Below, in pieces: positions 12,170 through 21,531 of a stretch of DNA of 64,000 nt (position 1 is its first letter; the number at the start of each line of letters is the position of its first letter). The notes beneath the pieces were generated by a model. The model saw only the letters and a program-made list of their open reading frames with translations, made no database searches and was not told where the DNA came from. Source of the DNA: Incurvaria masculella (taxonomy: Eukaryota; Arthropoda; Insecta; Lepidoptera; Incurvariidae); the NCBI GenBank assembly GCA_946894095.1, contig OX335657.1, positions 5,642,001 through 5,706,000 of the forward strand. Reading direction: 5' to 3'. A program made the position numbers and the translations under genes.

Positions 12170-12422
12170 TTACCCGAGGAAGGCGTGGCAGCACTCCGGG
12201 TCGACGCCGAGCTCGCGCAGGCAGGCGAGCGCGCCGCGCGTGAACTCGGCCGGCCCGCACGCGGCGGCGAAGTGCTCGCGTGCGCACGCGCCGCCCTCCC
12301 CGCCCCCTCCCCCGCACGCCGCCACCGCGCCCGCGCAGCACCGCACCAGCGCCGCCGACACGCGCCCGCGCTGCCCCGCCCACGCTGCCTCCGCCTCCGA
12401 TAGCACCGGCGTCAGCACGAAC
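12170..12422 (-). CDS. CYB5R4: CYB5R4 last exon: NADH-binding domain C-terminus
   Basis: Terminal exon of a cytochrome b5 reductase 4 (Ncb5or) homologue, a flavohemoprotein that passes electrons from NAD(P)H through FAD to its own b5 heme and supports fatty-acid desaturation at the ER. It follows acceptor GGGGGCAG; one base completes an Arg codon, then 83 codons and TAA at 12170-12172. FVLTPVLSE matches the strand after the nucleotide loop, ACGPAEF is the CGP motif that contacts the nicotinamide ring, and the end CCHAFLG mirrors the family ending (IHSFTA in vertebrates). A Gly-rich insertion (GGGGGEGG) lies before the CGP motif. The acceptor tract is unusually purine-rich, and a MITE starts 24 bp upstream. 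Confidence 0.9.
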
Positions 12423-12445
12423 CTGCCCCCAACACAATCGTATAC

Positions 12446-12622
12446 AATGCGATTCAAATAAGAATGGGATAGGATCACAGCCATTTTGAATGTCAAACTG
12501 CTAAAACCCTCACTTCACTTCACAAAATTTAGTACTTTGCCGCGGTGTTGCCGCGTACTTTCCCTCGCGAATTGGAGTGAAGTTAGTCACGAGCCCCGTC
12601 CTATTCTTATTTGAATCGCATT
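12446..12622. mobile_element. Short MITE beside the last CYB5R4 acceptor
   Basis: Both ends carry the inverted repeat AATGCGATTCAAATAAGAAT, followed inward by GGGATAGG on one side and AGGACGGG on the other. The length is about 177 bp with no coding capacity. On the CYB5R4 strand it ends only 24 nt before the splice junction at 12422, so the branch-point region of this intron is probably MITE sequence. Confidence 0.75.
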
Positions 12623-13271
12623 ATGCATGGCTTCTTGTTAATTGTATTTTATTAAAGGCGTGATAATACCTGTTTCAAAAAAATAAAACTTCAAGAATAA
12701 CAGTAAATGTCTGACACTCTCCTTTCAATCCGAACTGTGGATGACGGTTGTCCATTGGCCAAGGCACACTTTTGCAAGGCGACTGCCATTAACAAGATAA
12801 CGAGGTGATCGAGTTTCATCCAATGGCTCGTGCCTGTTGCAGGCACGGGCGTGTGCAGAAGAAATATTTTTCTTCTTTTTTTGTAAATATCTTTTTATTA
12901 TTTCGTAAATATTATTTCAGTAAACAAAATAAAAAAATGAAAGCAAAAAGACAACCTGTTTTTCCAATGTTTAATAGCCAATATTTTTCAATCTAAAAAG
13001 TCAATTAAAAAAAAATTAAATAATAATAAAAAAAAATGTAGATTTCGAAAATTTATTTTGGATTCCAAAATTTCCAAAACCTAGTAAAACATTAGGATCA
13101 TGAAAACAGTTATCGTCCATAGTAAGGGTAATTGATAAGGTAATGAATCTGTTAAGGCTTGTGAAATTCAAAGAGAAAAGTAAAAAACTATGCAATGCAT
13201 CTAAAATCATAGACACAATAAAAACATTATAAATCGAGGTCCAAAGTGAGCAGCTGATATGGAGTTGTTAC
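12623..13271 (-). other. CYB5R4 intron remainder (3' part)
   Basis: AT-rich intron sequence between the exons at 13272-13361 and 12170-12422, with donor GTAACAAC on the - strand. Poly(A)-rich stretches occur at 12890-13040. No repeat or coding signal was recognised. Confidence 0.6.
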
Positions 13272-13361
13272 CTGTCATCATTTCGGGATAGCTCTGCGAG
13301 CTTGTCATGCAGTATTATGTCCTCTTCCTTTTTGTTGAAGAACATTAAATGTACCAACTCA
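13272..13361 (-). CDS. CYB5R4: CYB5R4 exon: LMFFN nucleotide-fold strand
   Basis: A 90-nt exon (1 + 87 + 2 bases) bounded by acceptor TTTACAG and donor GTAACA. It encodes ELVHLMFFNKKEEDIILHD and more, matching the vertebrate stretch KVKLMFFNKTEDDIIWRSQ, the second beta-strand and following helix of the NADH-binding fold. The first base completes a Ser codon begun in the 15312-15412 exon, and the last two bases begin an Arg codon completed in the last exon. It is too short to show as an isolated long frame, but the family match and phases make it firm. Confidence 0.9.
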
Positions 13362-14089
13362 CTGTAAACAAAAACATTGATTGCACAACTTGGGCCAATT
13401 TGCAGCAGACAGTGTTCTCAACACATTTATTTCTTATTAACTTCACACCACATACCTATTAGTTCGAACTATATTTTGATTAAATGCTCTCATGTCCATT
13501 CAATACCACTTAGTATTCAGCTTTATATAAATAACGAACTTGAAGAAATCTGTATTTGCAACGAAGTATAGGATTCAAACTTGGTTGACAAAAAGGTGGG
13601 GATTACTAAACATTAGTTCCTATTTCGAATGTATATTTGCTTGTTCACCACTCCTAAAATTTAGCGCAACCGCTTAAAAACGTATAACCTAAGCGGTAAG
13701 ATAATACAGAGAACAGTAAGATCTCTCTCTGTGTTCTATTGTCTCTACCATGGAGAATGCTCGTGAAGAACGTTCTGCAGACGTTGTCCCTCCCTCTCCT
13801 TTCTACCATCGCTTAACGCGAAACAGACACGGAATGTACCAATTAACTGTCGACATTTCAGAAATAAGAACCAACCGATCTTCTACATTGTTTATCTTTA
13901 GGGTCCCCAAAACCTTTTTTATGGTTTATTTTCCCAAAAGTACAACCTGGGGTCAATCAAACATGGTGTGAAGAAGGACCTGGCCGGCCGGCATGGTTTT
14001 TGCAGCCCCCGTGAATGTCAAAAGCCCATGGGCTTCATTGGGCCCCTATTACATGAGGTTTGGTGTACGCCATGTGCAGTGCTCAACCT
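13362..14089 (-). other. CYB5R4 intron, unassigned part
   Basis: Intron sequence between the 15312-15412 and 13272-13361 exons; the same intron carries two SINEs. A small + strand frame at 13750-13971 has no recognisable family. Nothing else was assigned. Confidence 0.5.
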
Positions 14090-14405
14090 AAAAAAATTTT
14101 TTTTATGTTACTGGACATGGATGGCTAGTACCATGCCCAGAGTCATGATGTTATTAGGCAAACACAACTTTCCAAAAGGAATTAGGTGCCATGCCAGGAC
14201 GTTCCCTTTCTGAGCACTTCTACATTGAACTGGATGGAAAACACAGAAAAATTACCCAGGTGGGCTTAAATGAATTTGTACCAACAACAGCTTATCCAAC
14301 TCAGAAAGAGAAAAATGTGCTGCATGAACAGACAGGGCGAAGATTTGAACCCAGACCTATGGTATGCAAGGCAAGTCCCCGCGCCACTAGGCTACGCATA
14401 CTTCA
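14090..14405 (-). mobile_element. tRNA-headed SINE (reverse)
   Basis: Reading on the - strand, the tRNA-like head (box B region GGGTTCAAATCTTCG) is followed by a shortened body with TTTTCCATCCAGTTCAATG, GGCATGGCACCTAATTCC and GCCATCCATGTCC, ending at an A tract (T-rich on the + strand near 14090). Part of the body is deleted or diverged relative to 14933-15288. Confidence 0.7.
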
Positions 14406-14932
14406 TGCAGCGATGCTATGTTCTGCAGTAGTAGCATAAATGAATGAAGACCTAGATGTTTCACCAATAGGTCAATGCCAAAAGGAACGAAAAATAGATG
14501 GCGCAACTGCATAGATACACGTTTACGGCTATGGAAATGGAAAGCGCCACTTTCGTACCTAGAACTTGTGAAATAGCCAATAGATAGAGCTGTACAAACA
14601 TAGGATTTATTCATAGATTATTAATACTATTTTGTTTCAAAGTCGGGAAATATACAATTTTGAATCGATACACACATTTTTTACAACCCATAAAATCAAA
14701 TTACTTTTTAATAGGTTGAAAGCTGTGAGCCTGATAGCTGCGCCATCTATTGGTGCAAACACTCTTGTTGTTGTGATCGATTGAATAGAAGTTAAAACCT
14801 TAGTTATACGTTTATTGCAATAGAGGGCCAGCTTGCTCAACACATATTGGATGAAACTTCCGTCACTATGGCGGTGGGCCATCTAGTGACGCCAGTAAGT
14901 AATGATTAATCAATGGTATTTGCTTATTTGAG
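14406..14932 (-). other. CYB5R4 intron between two SINEs
   Basis: Intron sequence without coding signal. Short words such as GATGGCGCAACTGCATAG and GATAGCTGCGCCATCTA (about 14499-14516 and 14735-14752) are partly inverted copies, which may be the ends of an old inverted-repeat element. Confidence 0.4.
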
Positions 14933-15288
14933 CGGCTCGTAGCCTAGTGGCGCGGGGAATGGCCTAGCATACCAGAGGCCTGGGTTCAATTCCGAAATGC
15001 ACCACTGCCTTTCTCTTTCCGAGTTCGATAGTGAATTTTGTTACGAACGCGAGCTGCTCCATGGTTCGGAATCCATGTAAAACTGTAGGTCCCCTTCCCC
15101 TACTAGGTGGTAGGGTTTAAGCCCGCCCGGGTTGGTACGTGTTTTCCATCCAGTTCAATGTAGCCGTTGCATAAAGGGAAGGTCCTGGCATGGCACCTAA
15201 TTCCTTCGGGAATGTGGTGTATTGGGCTAATATCATAACGGTAGTTATGTGGTATTAGCCATCCATGTCGGGTCGCATAAAAAAAAAT
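14933..15288 (+). mobile_element. tRNA-headed SINE, full-length
   Basis: The head GGCTCGTAGCCTAGTGGCG (box A region) and GGGTTCAATTCC (box B) is clearly tRNA-like. The body has GTTACGAACGCGAGCTG, GGTTCGGAATCCATGT, TTTTCCATCCAGTTCAATG, AAAGGGAAGGTCCTGG and GGTATTAGCCATCCATG, then an A tail. It ends about 24 bp from the 15312 exon edge, just beyond the CYB5R4 donor. Confidence 0.82.
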
Positions 15289-15311
15289 GGTAGTAGTGCG
15301 GCGTGACTCAC

Positions 15312-15412
15312 GAGCGCGGGTTGCGGCGCTCCAACGCGAAGCGCAGCAGGCTCAGCATAGGCGTGAGGCCGGTGCCGGCGGCCAGCAGCAGCACGCGCCG
15401 GCTTCGCTTCAG
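15312..15412 (-). CDS. CYB5R4: CYB5R4 exon: pyridine-nucleotide GTG loop
   Basis: A 101-nt exon (33 codons + 2 bases) between acceptor GTTACAG and donor GTGAGTC. It encodes VLLLAAGTGLTPMLSLL, the glycine-rich NAD(P)H-binding loop of ferredoxin-reductase-type flavoenzymes (family form LLAAGTGFTPM). The frame joins the 16032-16249 exon in phase 0 and splits a Ser codon with the next exon. All key glycines and the Thr-Pro pair are kept. Confidence 0.93.
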
Positions 15413-16031
15413 CTGTAACGTGCCGTGCAGAGCAACACTCAGGTGCGGATCCAGGATTTTGTTCAGGCATGTCAAAAACGCATGAAGCAGACAAAAAAAA
15501 AGTTCATGCCAAGATTTACGATGACTTTGCTTTGGAATGCCCAAATCATTTTCGGATGACCAAAAAAAGGTCCATTCAGTGATTTTGCATGACTGGTTTA
15601 AACCTCTTTGGTTTAAACCAGTCATGCTATGGGTAACTAAAAAAAGGTTATGCAAATCTTTTCAAGTTCGTGGCAGGGCTTTGATTTCGATTGACCGAGA
15701 AAAGCCCCGAGGCAATTCCTTCTTAAAGTGAGAACATCTCTTGCTTAGGAATTGGTCGAAATAAAGTGCCTAAACTATACAAACTTGGCCACCTCCCTCC
15801 AGGATGAATTGTTGACTTTCGTGAATTAATTTTTATTTAGTGTTTCACCTGTGTTTTTGTTAAAAAATTTGACAAACGCTTTTGTAAATGTAGACTAAGT
15901 GGACGTTGAAAAAATAACCCAGCGGAGTTTCTTTCCAGTTCTTCTTCGCCGTGTTTTGTTTTGCTGAACTGGCTAATGTCAAAATATATTCAATATGATG
16001 ATGAATAAACAATACAATACAATCTACGCAC
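15413..16031 (-). other. CYB5R4 intron with perfect hairpin
   Basis: Intron between the two reductase exons (donor GTGCGT, acceptor GTTACAG on the - strand). It contains a perfect 18-bp inverted repeat with a 5-nt loop at 15587-15627. The rest is AT-rich with no coding signal. Confidence 0.65.
15587..15627. other. Perfect 18-bp-stem hairpin
   Basis: GCATGACTGGTTTAAACC at 15587-15604 and its exact reverse complement at 15610-15627 enclose TCTTT. It lies in a CYB5R4 intron. It may be a snap-back remnant of a repeat or a DNA secondary structure; the stem is short for a microRNA precursor. Confidence 0.85.
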
Positions 16032-16249
16032 CCTCTGCAGGTCGAAGTTGCCGTAGGGACCGGAGAGGGTGACCTCCGCGCCCTCCTCGAGCGCGGTGAG
16101 CGTGGGCGAGAGCGCGCCGTCGCCGTAGCGCTTCACCACGAGGCACACGCCGGGCGACACCGCCTCCGCCTCCGCCTCCGCTTCCGCCTCCGCGCCGTCC
16201 ACCGCCCACCGCTCGCACACCGGCGTGTACGAACGCACCACCTCCGCGC
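16032..16249 (-). CDS. CYB5R4: CYB5R4 exon: FAD-binding domain
   Basis: A 218-nt exon (2 bases + 72 codons), acceptor AGGGCAG and donor GTGCGT. EVVRSYTPV carries the R-x-Y-T-x-V motif that binds the FAD phosphate and isoalloxazine, and LSGPYGNFDL carries the G-x-Y-G-x-F motif. Between them is an Ala-Glu repeat (AEAEAEAEAE) coded by alternating GCG and GAG, absent in the vertebrate protein and likely length-variable. KRYGDGALSPTL corresponds to the lysine-rich strand and the L/F-(T/S)-x-x-L turn before the second motif. Confidence 0.92.
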
Positions 16250-16873
16250 CTGCCCTCCCCATACGCGAGCCACGAAAATCGATGAATGGCTACTACCATG
16301 ATATTAGCCGAACAGACCATATAGGAACTATTTGTCATGCTAGGACCTTTGTTATATTGAACTCTTATCAAATCCAATTTCAAAAACCTTATAGCAAGGT
16401 CACCAGCATAGATAAAAAAAGGAAATATGCCTTCTGCGTGGCATGAGATCCTCTGTCAAAAACTAACAACCCAACTTAAACGTGCATGCCACATGCAAAC
16501 ATAGTCGCAGACGTATTGAAGGATTTGTGTGGGTGGGAACTGATTTGCAATTTTTGGAGAACAAAAAAAGATCGTACTTAACGGTCTGATAGCAAAATTT
16601 ACTTTTGCCAGAAAACAGATAGTCACTACTGGATGATTATATCTCCTATCATTATAATCTTAATTTAATTTTTCTTACAAAAATTACTAAATCGGCTTAC
16701 TAAATCGAATAGTTATCTGATTGATTATCAGACTATTGAAAAATCGGCCCTTATTTCAGTAGCCACCAATCCATTCAGAAGGGAAAAGCCTTTGTGATTG
16801 ACAAAATCACAGAGCCTTTGTGGTTTTCCTAGAATGTTAACCATGATTAGTATAAATCAAATATACGTCTCAC
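16250..16873 (-). other. CYB5R4 intron with SINE fragment
   Basis: The intron (donor GTGAGAC; acceptor AGGGCAG) contains a fragment of the common SINE body in reverse (about 16281-16372, AATGGCTACTACCATGATATTAGCC and GTCATGCTAGGACC). A second stretch at 16470-16550 is shared with 60610-60680 (TAGTCGCAGACGTATTG and TTTGTGTGGGTGG). No coding signal. Confidence 0.55.
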
Positions 16874-17081
16874 CGTCAATAGTGCAGTGCACCTTGACGT
16901 GATGGCCGACGGGCACGACGAGCGCCTCCTCGCCACAGCTCAGCCGCAGCAGTGCCGTGTCGTGCGTGAGCGCGCTGCGCCGGCGCACGCGCGCCGCCCG
17001 CCGCCACCGCGCGCCCTCCGCGCTCCACCGCACCGCGCCCGCGCTCGCCCACACGCCGCTCGCCGCCTTGTGCGCCACCAC
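16874..17081 (-). CDS. CYB5R4: CYB5R4 exon: start of the reductase domain
   Basis: A 208-nt exon (69 codons + 1 base), acceptor CCGGCAG and donor GTGAGACG. LTHDTALLRLS matches the vertebrate VTHDTRLFCLM, and VPVGHHVKVH matches VPIGQHVYLK, the first strands of the FAD-binding barrel including the GxH turn. The upstream half is Ala/Arg-rich and diverged. The final G plus the first two bases of the next exon make a Gly codon, giving TIDGAEVVRSYTPV across the junction as in the family. Confidence 0.92.
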
Positions 17082-17240
17082 CTGCCGGGCGCATTGTCAG
17101 CATTGATTTCTTCGTATTCATATCAAGAATGACGAGAGCAATGTACATGTTTGGAACTTGTTGTTGTTGTCGGCGAGTGGCTGCCGACGCTTGAACGCAC
17201 TTGACACGAGGCCGTTGTGCTCAGTAACCCGACTTTTGGC
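17082..17240 (-). other. Proximal CYB5R4 intron sequence
   Basis: Start of a long host intron (17082 to about 22330) that carries a retroelement cluster. Short TTG repeats occur near 17157-17170. No gene. Confidence 0.5.
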
Positions 17241-17495
17241 TCACTTCAGCCAGCCGAGCTCTTCCACAAAGCGTAGCAGCCCTTTAGGGTCTTTCCACAC
17301 TTGCGGGTCGCTCCTTTCGAAGCTAAAGACCCCCGTACAAAATGTCTGCAGTTGTCCACATTCCATGACTATATGTGCCGGTGTCTCCTCCGCCTCCAAG
17401 CAGGCCCTACAGAGGGGACTGTCCGTGACTCCAATTGTGTGAAGGTGTTTGTTGAGCTGGCAGTGGCCCGTGAGTAGGCTTACCACCGTTCTCAA
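17241..17495 (-). pseudogene. Non-LTR retrotransposon C-terminal fragment (I/R1/Jockey-type)
   Basis: An 84-codon frame on the - strand reads TGHCQLNKHLHTIG...PLCRACL...THIVMEC-like sequence. This is the typical tail of arthropod I/R1/Jockey-group retroelement polyproteins, after the RNase H-like region, with a C-x2-C-x8-H-x4-C zinc knuckle. The frame ends at a stop at 17241. It is truncated at the 17502 inverted-repeat element, so only this end remains. It cannot be functional. Confidence 0.75.
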
Positions 17496-17501
17496 CGATT
17501 A

Positions 17502-17635
17502 CTTACGGATTTTCACATGGCGTGAGGAGACATTCTCCGATTTTTCGAGCTGATCGTTTAGCCCGTTGTCAAGGAGGCTGTCGCTATGTCCGTACATGGG
17601 AGAATGTCTTGTCCCTCCTTGTGAAAAGCCGTAAG
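17502..17635. mobile_element. Small terminal-inverted-repeat element
   Basis: The ends are CTTACGG-T/C-TTTTCACA inverted copies that continue inward with AGACATTCTCC on both sides, giving imperfect arms of about 38 bp. Total length is 134 bp with no coding capacity. It cuts off the retroelement fragment on its left. No clear target-site duplication was seen. Confidence 0.6.
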
Positions 17636-17659
17636 TTTTCAAATATTATATATATTATA

Positions 17660-18166
17660 TATTACGGAGTTACGTCACGGACGGCAGCAGGAACGGTCAC
17701 GCGAACAGTAGCTCTTCGTTTATTGCGCGATAATCGGTTTAATACACACCAAGTTAGCGACAAAACTTACATCACCTCGATCCCCAGCTGTCAGCACTTA
17801 CAGTGACTATAAAAATACTGTGAAATCCGTAAAGCAGGCGTATTATATCTGCATAAATCCATCAAACATAATCAGTGTTTATTTAATACAGTGCAAGTGT
17901 GGGTGCGTTGGAGTGTGCGTGGACTGAACAAAAAAATTAAACATCCACCCGCATTACACGATGCACACACATCCGTGTAAATCACATACCTGTATTTCGC
18001 TGTAAAGAACTGTGATCACCGTGGTTAAATCGGTTTAACGCTTAGGCTGGACTACTTATACGAGCGGGTTGTCCGCGGTTCGATACCCACGTCAGACATT
18101 TTTTTTTTTTCTCTCTTTTTTTTATATATATATTTTTTTTTCTACAACTTTTGTTAGTTAATAACA
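17660..18166 (+). other. Probable 5' UTR of the PHD-ORF1 retroelement
   Basis: Sequence leading into the ORF1 start codon. At 18033-18098 it has a tRNA-like stretch ending in box B-like GGTTCGATACC, followed by poly(T) and TA repeats (18099-18140). The 5' end of the element is not certain; CGGACGGCAGCAGG near 17680 is a plausible start. Confidence 0.4.
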
Positions 18167-19195
18167 ATGAGTTGTGAATCGTGCAAGGGAACTATCAAGA
18201 GCACAGAGAAAATTACTTGTACTCGATGTCAACGTTCATTCCACCATTTGTGTGTGAATATAAGCCTGGATAATTTTAAAAAATTATCCAAGGATGCAAA
18301 GGCCTCTTGGAAATGCCCGTACTGCAAGATGGAGCAAAAAGTTGTATGTGATAACACGAACACTCCTGTACGCACAGATAAATGCTTGAGCAATCGCCCA
18401 GAGGATAGAAGTGACCACGATTCATCATCGAAAGACGAAAATATTCGCTACTTTCTTGAATCGAGACTGACATCACTTAAGTCCGAAATGTCGCTAGACC
18501 TGCGCAACTATCTGAAAGGAGAATTTAAGTCACTGAAATTAGAAATGACTGAATCACTTAACTTCATGTCCGCTCAGTATGAATCCTTCAAAGCCGTAAT
18601 CGAAGAAAAGAACAAGATCATCGATAAACTGGTATCAGAAAACCAACAACTACATCAGCAGGTACGTGACGTCAACAATAGGGTCGGCCAACTCGAGCAG
18701 CAGTCCAGGGAATGCAATGTCGAGATACAGTGCGTACCAGAACATCGCGCCGAAAACATCGTCACCGTAGTTAAACAGCTCGCTGCCACGGTTTCTCACG
18801 ATCTGCCTGACTCCAAAATACTTGCCTGCCACAGGGTGGCCAAGGTAAACCGAGACAGCGACCGGCCTCGATCCATCGTCCTACGTCTGCCGAGCCCGAG
18901 ATGCCGCGACGAGCTGCTGGCAGCAGTCACCTCCTACAACAAGTCCAAGGCTGACTCTCCGAGCGACAAGCTCAACTCAAGCCACCTGGGCCTAGCGGGC
19001 GACCGGAAGCCTATATACGTGGCGGAACACTTATCACCAGGCAACAAATCACTGCACGCTGCTGCCCGCGCCGCCGCCAAAGAAAAACGCTATCGTTTCT
19101 GCTGGGTTAGGAATGGCCGCATATTTCTCAGAAGAGAGGAAAACGCCCCACCACTACTTGTCTCAAGCGTTGAGTTTTTGAAATCACTGCCATAA
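18167..19195 (+). CDS. Non-LTR retrotransposon ORF1 protein with PHD finger
   Basis: Intact 342-codon frame from ATG to TAA. Residues 3-55 form a PHD-type zinc finger (CESC, CTRC, HHLC, CPYC). Residues about 90-180 form a coiled coil (LESRLTSLKSEM..., EKNKIIDKLVSENQQL). The segment from about 185 resembles the RNA-binding region of L1-type ORF1 proteins (NVEIQCVPE, KILACHRVAK, RPRSIVLRL), followed by a basic C-terminal domain. Such proteins coat retroelement RNA and act as nucleic-acid chaperones. It lies upstream of a broken ORF2 on the same strand. The frame is undamaged, unlike ORF2. It is not a host gene: its neighbours and domain set are those of a CR1/Jockey-superfamily element. Confidence 0.85.
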   Translation: MSCESCKGTIKSTEKITCTRCQRSFHHLCVNISLDNFKKLSKDAKASWKCPYCKMEQKVVCDNTNTPVRTDKCLSNRPEDRSDHDSSSKDENIRYFLESRLTSLKSEMSLDLRNYLKGEFKSLKLEMTESLNFMSAQYESFKAVIEEKNKIIDKLVSENQQLHQQVRDVNNRVGQLEQQSRECNVEIQCVPEHRAENIVTVVKQLAATVSHDLPDSKILACHRVAKVNRDSDRPRSIVLRLPSPRCRDELLAAVTSYNKSKADSPSDKLNSSHLGLAGDRKPIYVAEHLSPGNKSLHAAARAAAKEKRYRFCWVRNGRIFLRREENAPPLLVSSVEFLKSLP

Positions 19196-19227
19196 ATTGT
19201 TATCGTACACTTTAGACCATGGGATAA

Positions 19228-21531
19228 AGTAAAAATTACTTAACATTCAATTCATTACAGTTATATTACCAAAATATTAGAGGATTGAAGACGAAAACAG
19301 AACACATTATAACGCAGGTCAGAGCCAATAACTATGACGTAATTATAATTACAGAAACTTGGTAAAATGACTCTGTATTTGACCATGAGTTCATTGATGA
19401 CAGATATGTTGTTTTCAGGAGAGATCGTTGCTTAACAAAATTTAACTCAAAACTGAATGGAGGTGGCGTTCTTATAGCAGTTTTAAGAAAATACCAAGTC
19501 ACACGACGGTTGTCGTGGGAAAGCGAATGTGAGGACCTATGGGTTTCAATTAATATATCTAATAATTCTTGTCTAAATCTGTGCGGGGTATATGTTCCAC
19601 CTCCTAATAAACTAGATTATATGCAACACTTGTGCAACTCCATTTCCAATATCATGTCGGGCACCTCAGATCGTTCTTCATTCTTTATAGCCGGTGACTT
19701 CAATCTACCTCACATAAAATGGACATATGACCCGTCAAATAATGGTACCAGACCCTCAGTAGCATCTAGTGTTGTTGAGAATACTTTTTTGGATAGCCTT
19801 GCATATTGCAACTTATCTCAATCCAATCTTACCCTCAACGTTAATGAACGAACCCTAGATTTAATATTATCAAACATACCTGAAAAGTTAACCGTAATTG
19901 AGTGTGCGAATCTTTTTGGAGAATGCTTCTATGCCAACTATTCCGTAACGGATAAAAACAACATCTTGTATGATAGCAGCCTGCACCCGGGCAATGGGGA
20001 TGCTTTTAGTGGCTTCTGCATTAGCTCATCTGAAGTACTAAAGAAATTACTCGCCCTCGACGGCAATAAAGGACCTGGTCCTGATTTGCTACCACCATAT
20101 TTTATTAAAAATTGCGCTCATACTTTGTCAACGCCTTTATCTATGCTATTCAATATCTCTCTAACGAGCGGTGTGTTCCTCACAATTTGGAAAAAAGCTC
20201 ACGTAACACCTATTTTAAAAAAAGGTGACACTTCCGTTATTAATAACTATCGTCCTATATCCATACTTTCGTCAATAGGTAAAGTATTGGAATCAATTGT
20301 ACATCAAAGGATTTACGCTCATGTTAAAAATAAAATTGTGCCCGAACAACACGGATTTTTACCTAAAAAGTCCACCGCGACTAACCTCACCCTTTTCTGC
20401 AACGATGTCATGAAAGATTTAGACGATAACTTTGAGACACACGCAATTTATACAGACTTCAGCAAAGCCTTTGATCGTGTTAACCATAATATACTCCTTT
20501 ATAAACTGGGTTCTCTAGGTATACATGGCTCTCTATTGCGTTGGTGCGAATCCTACTTAACTACGCGCTCACAGCTGGTTCTGGTAAATGGTTACTCGTC
20601 TCGTACTTTTGATGTTCCCTCGGGGGTTCCCCAGGGCTCCCACATCGGCCCTCTATTTTTTCTGATTTATATCAATGATATTGCAACCAAAATAAAAAAC
20701 AGTAGTTTTCTAATATTTGCCGACGACCTAAAGCTCTACATGACTATAAAATCACTCGCTGACTGCGAACTTCTTCAAAACGACCTTAAAAATGTGCAAT
20801 TATGGTGCACTAAGAATGAGCTAACACTCAACGCTCAGAAATGCTTTCATATTAAATTCACCAGAAAACGTAATCCAATCAAATGTAATTATTCAATCAA
20901 CAACGAAATTGTTCAGGAAGTTATCAACTTGCGAGATCTTGGCGTTACAGTCGATCGAGCTATGAAATTTAATGTTCATATTGATCTTATCGCCAAGAAG
21001 TCATACAAAATGTTAGGTTTCGTCGTACGTAAGTCTAGCGTTTTCAAAAATCCGCAAACTCTCATTCTACTATACTGCTCATTGGTGCGTAGTGTGCTTG
21101 AATATTGCAGTACGGCATGGAGTCCTTGCTACAAAGTGCACATTGACAGACTGGAGAGAGTACAAAACCGATTCCTATACCACCTCACCTTTGCTGACCA
21201 CCGCGGTCGCTCACTCACCACCTCAAAGCTTCGACTCGACCACTATAAATTGGACACATTAGCTTTGCGCCGGTCTCGTGCCGATTTGATATTCATACAC
21301 AAATTAACTAACGCATTAATCGACAGTCCTGAACTGTTACAGAACATCAACATTAAAGTTCCCCGTCCTTCAAGTAGGTTACTAAATCGAATGCCTTTCC
21401 AAACAGATTGCACCCGCACTAACATAGGTTCTCACTCGCCCATCAATAGAATGCTGCAAACTTGCAATGACTGGAAAGACAAATGTGATGTTTTAGCATG
21501 CTCTGTAGGTAGCATTCGAAAACTTAAGTAG
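19228..21531 (+). pseudogene. Non-LTR retrotransposon ORF2 (endonuclease-RT), broken
   Basis: ORF2 of the same element. The endonuclease start (YYQNIRGLK, IIITETW) is readable from about 19261 but is interrupted by one in-frame TAA at 19363-19365; a 674-codon frame then continues to 21531. AGDFNLPHIKW is a later endonuclease motif. The expected terminal S-D-H motif and linker are missing: DLILSN runs within about 60 residues into the RT domain, so an internal in-frame deletion is likely near 19900-19980. The RT has NNYRPIS, DFSKAFDRV, SGVPQGSHIGPL and catalytic FADD. The C-terminus is normal for CR1/Jockey-like elements. The endonuclease should be inactive. Confidence 0.85.

Noticed and set aside
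12159..12489. Pro/Ala-rich + strand frames over 12159-12489
   Set aside because: Antisense shadows of the CYB5R4 last exon and adjacent MITE.
14933..15010. Possible functional tRNA gene
   Set aside because: Boxes A and B are present but the acceptor stem does not close and the sequence is the head of a SINE found several times.
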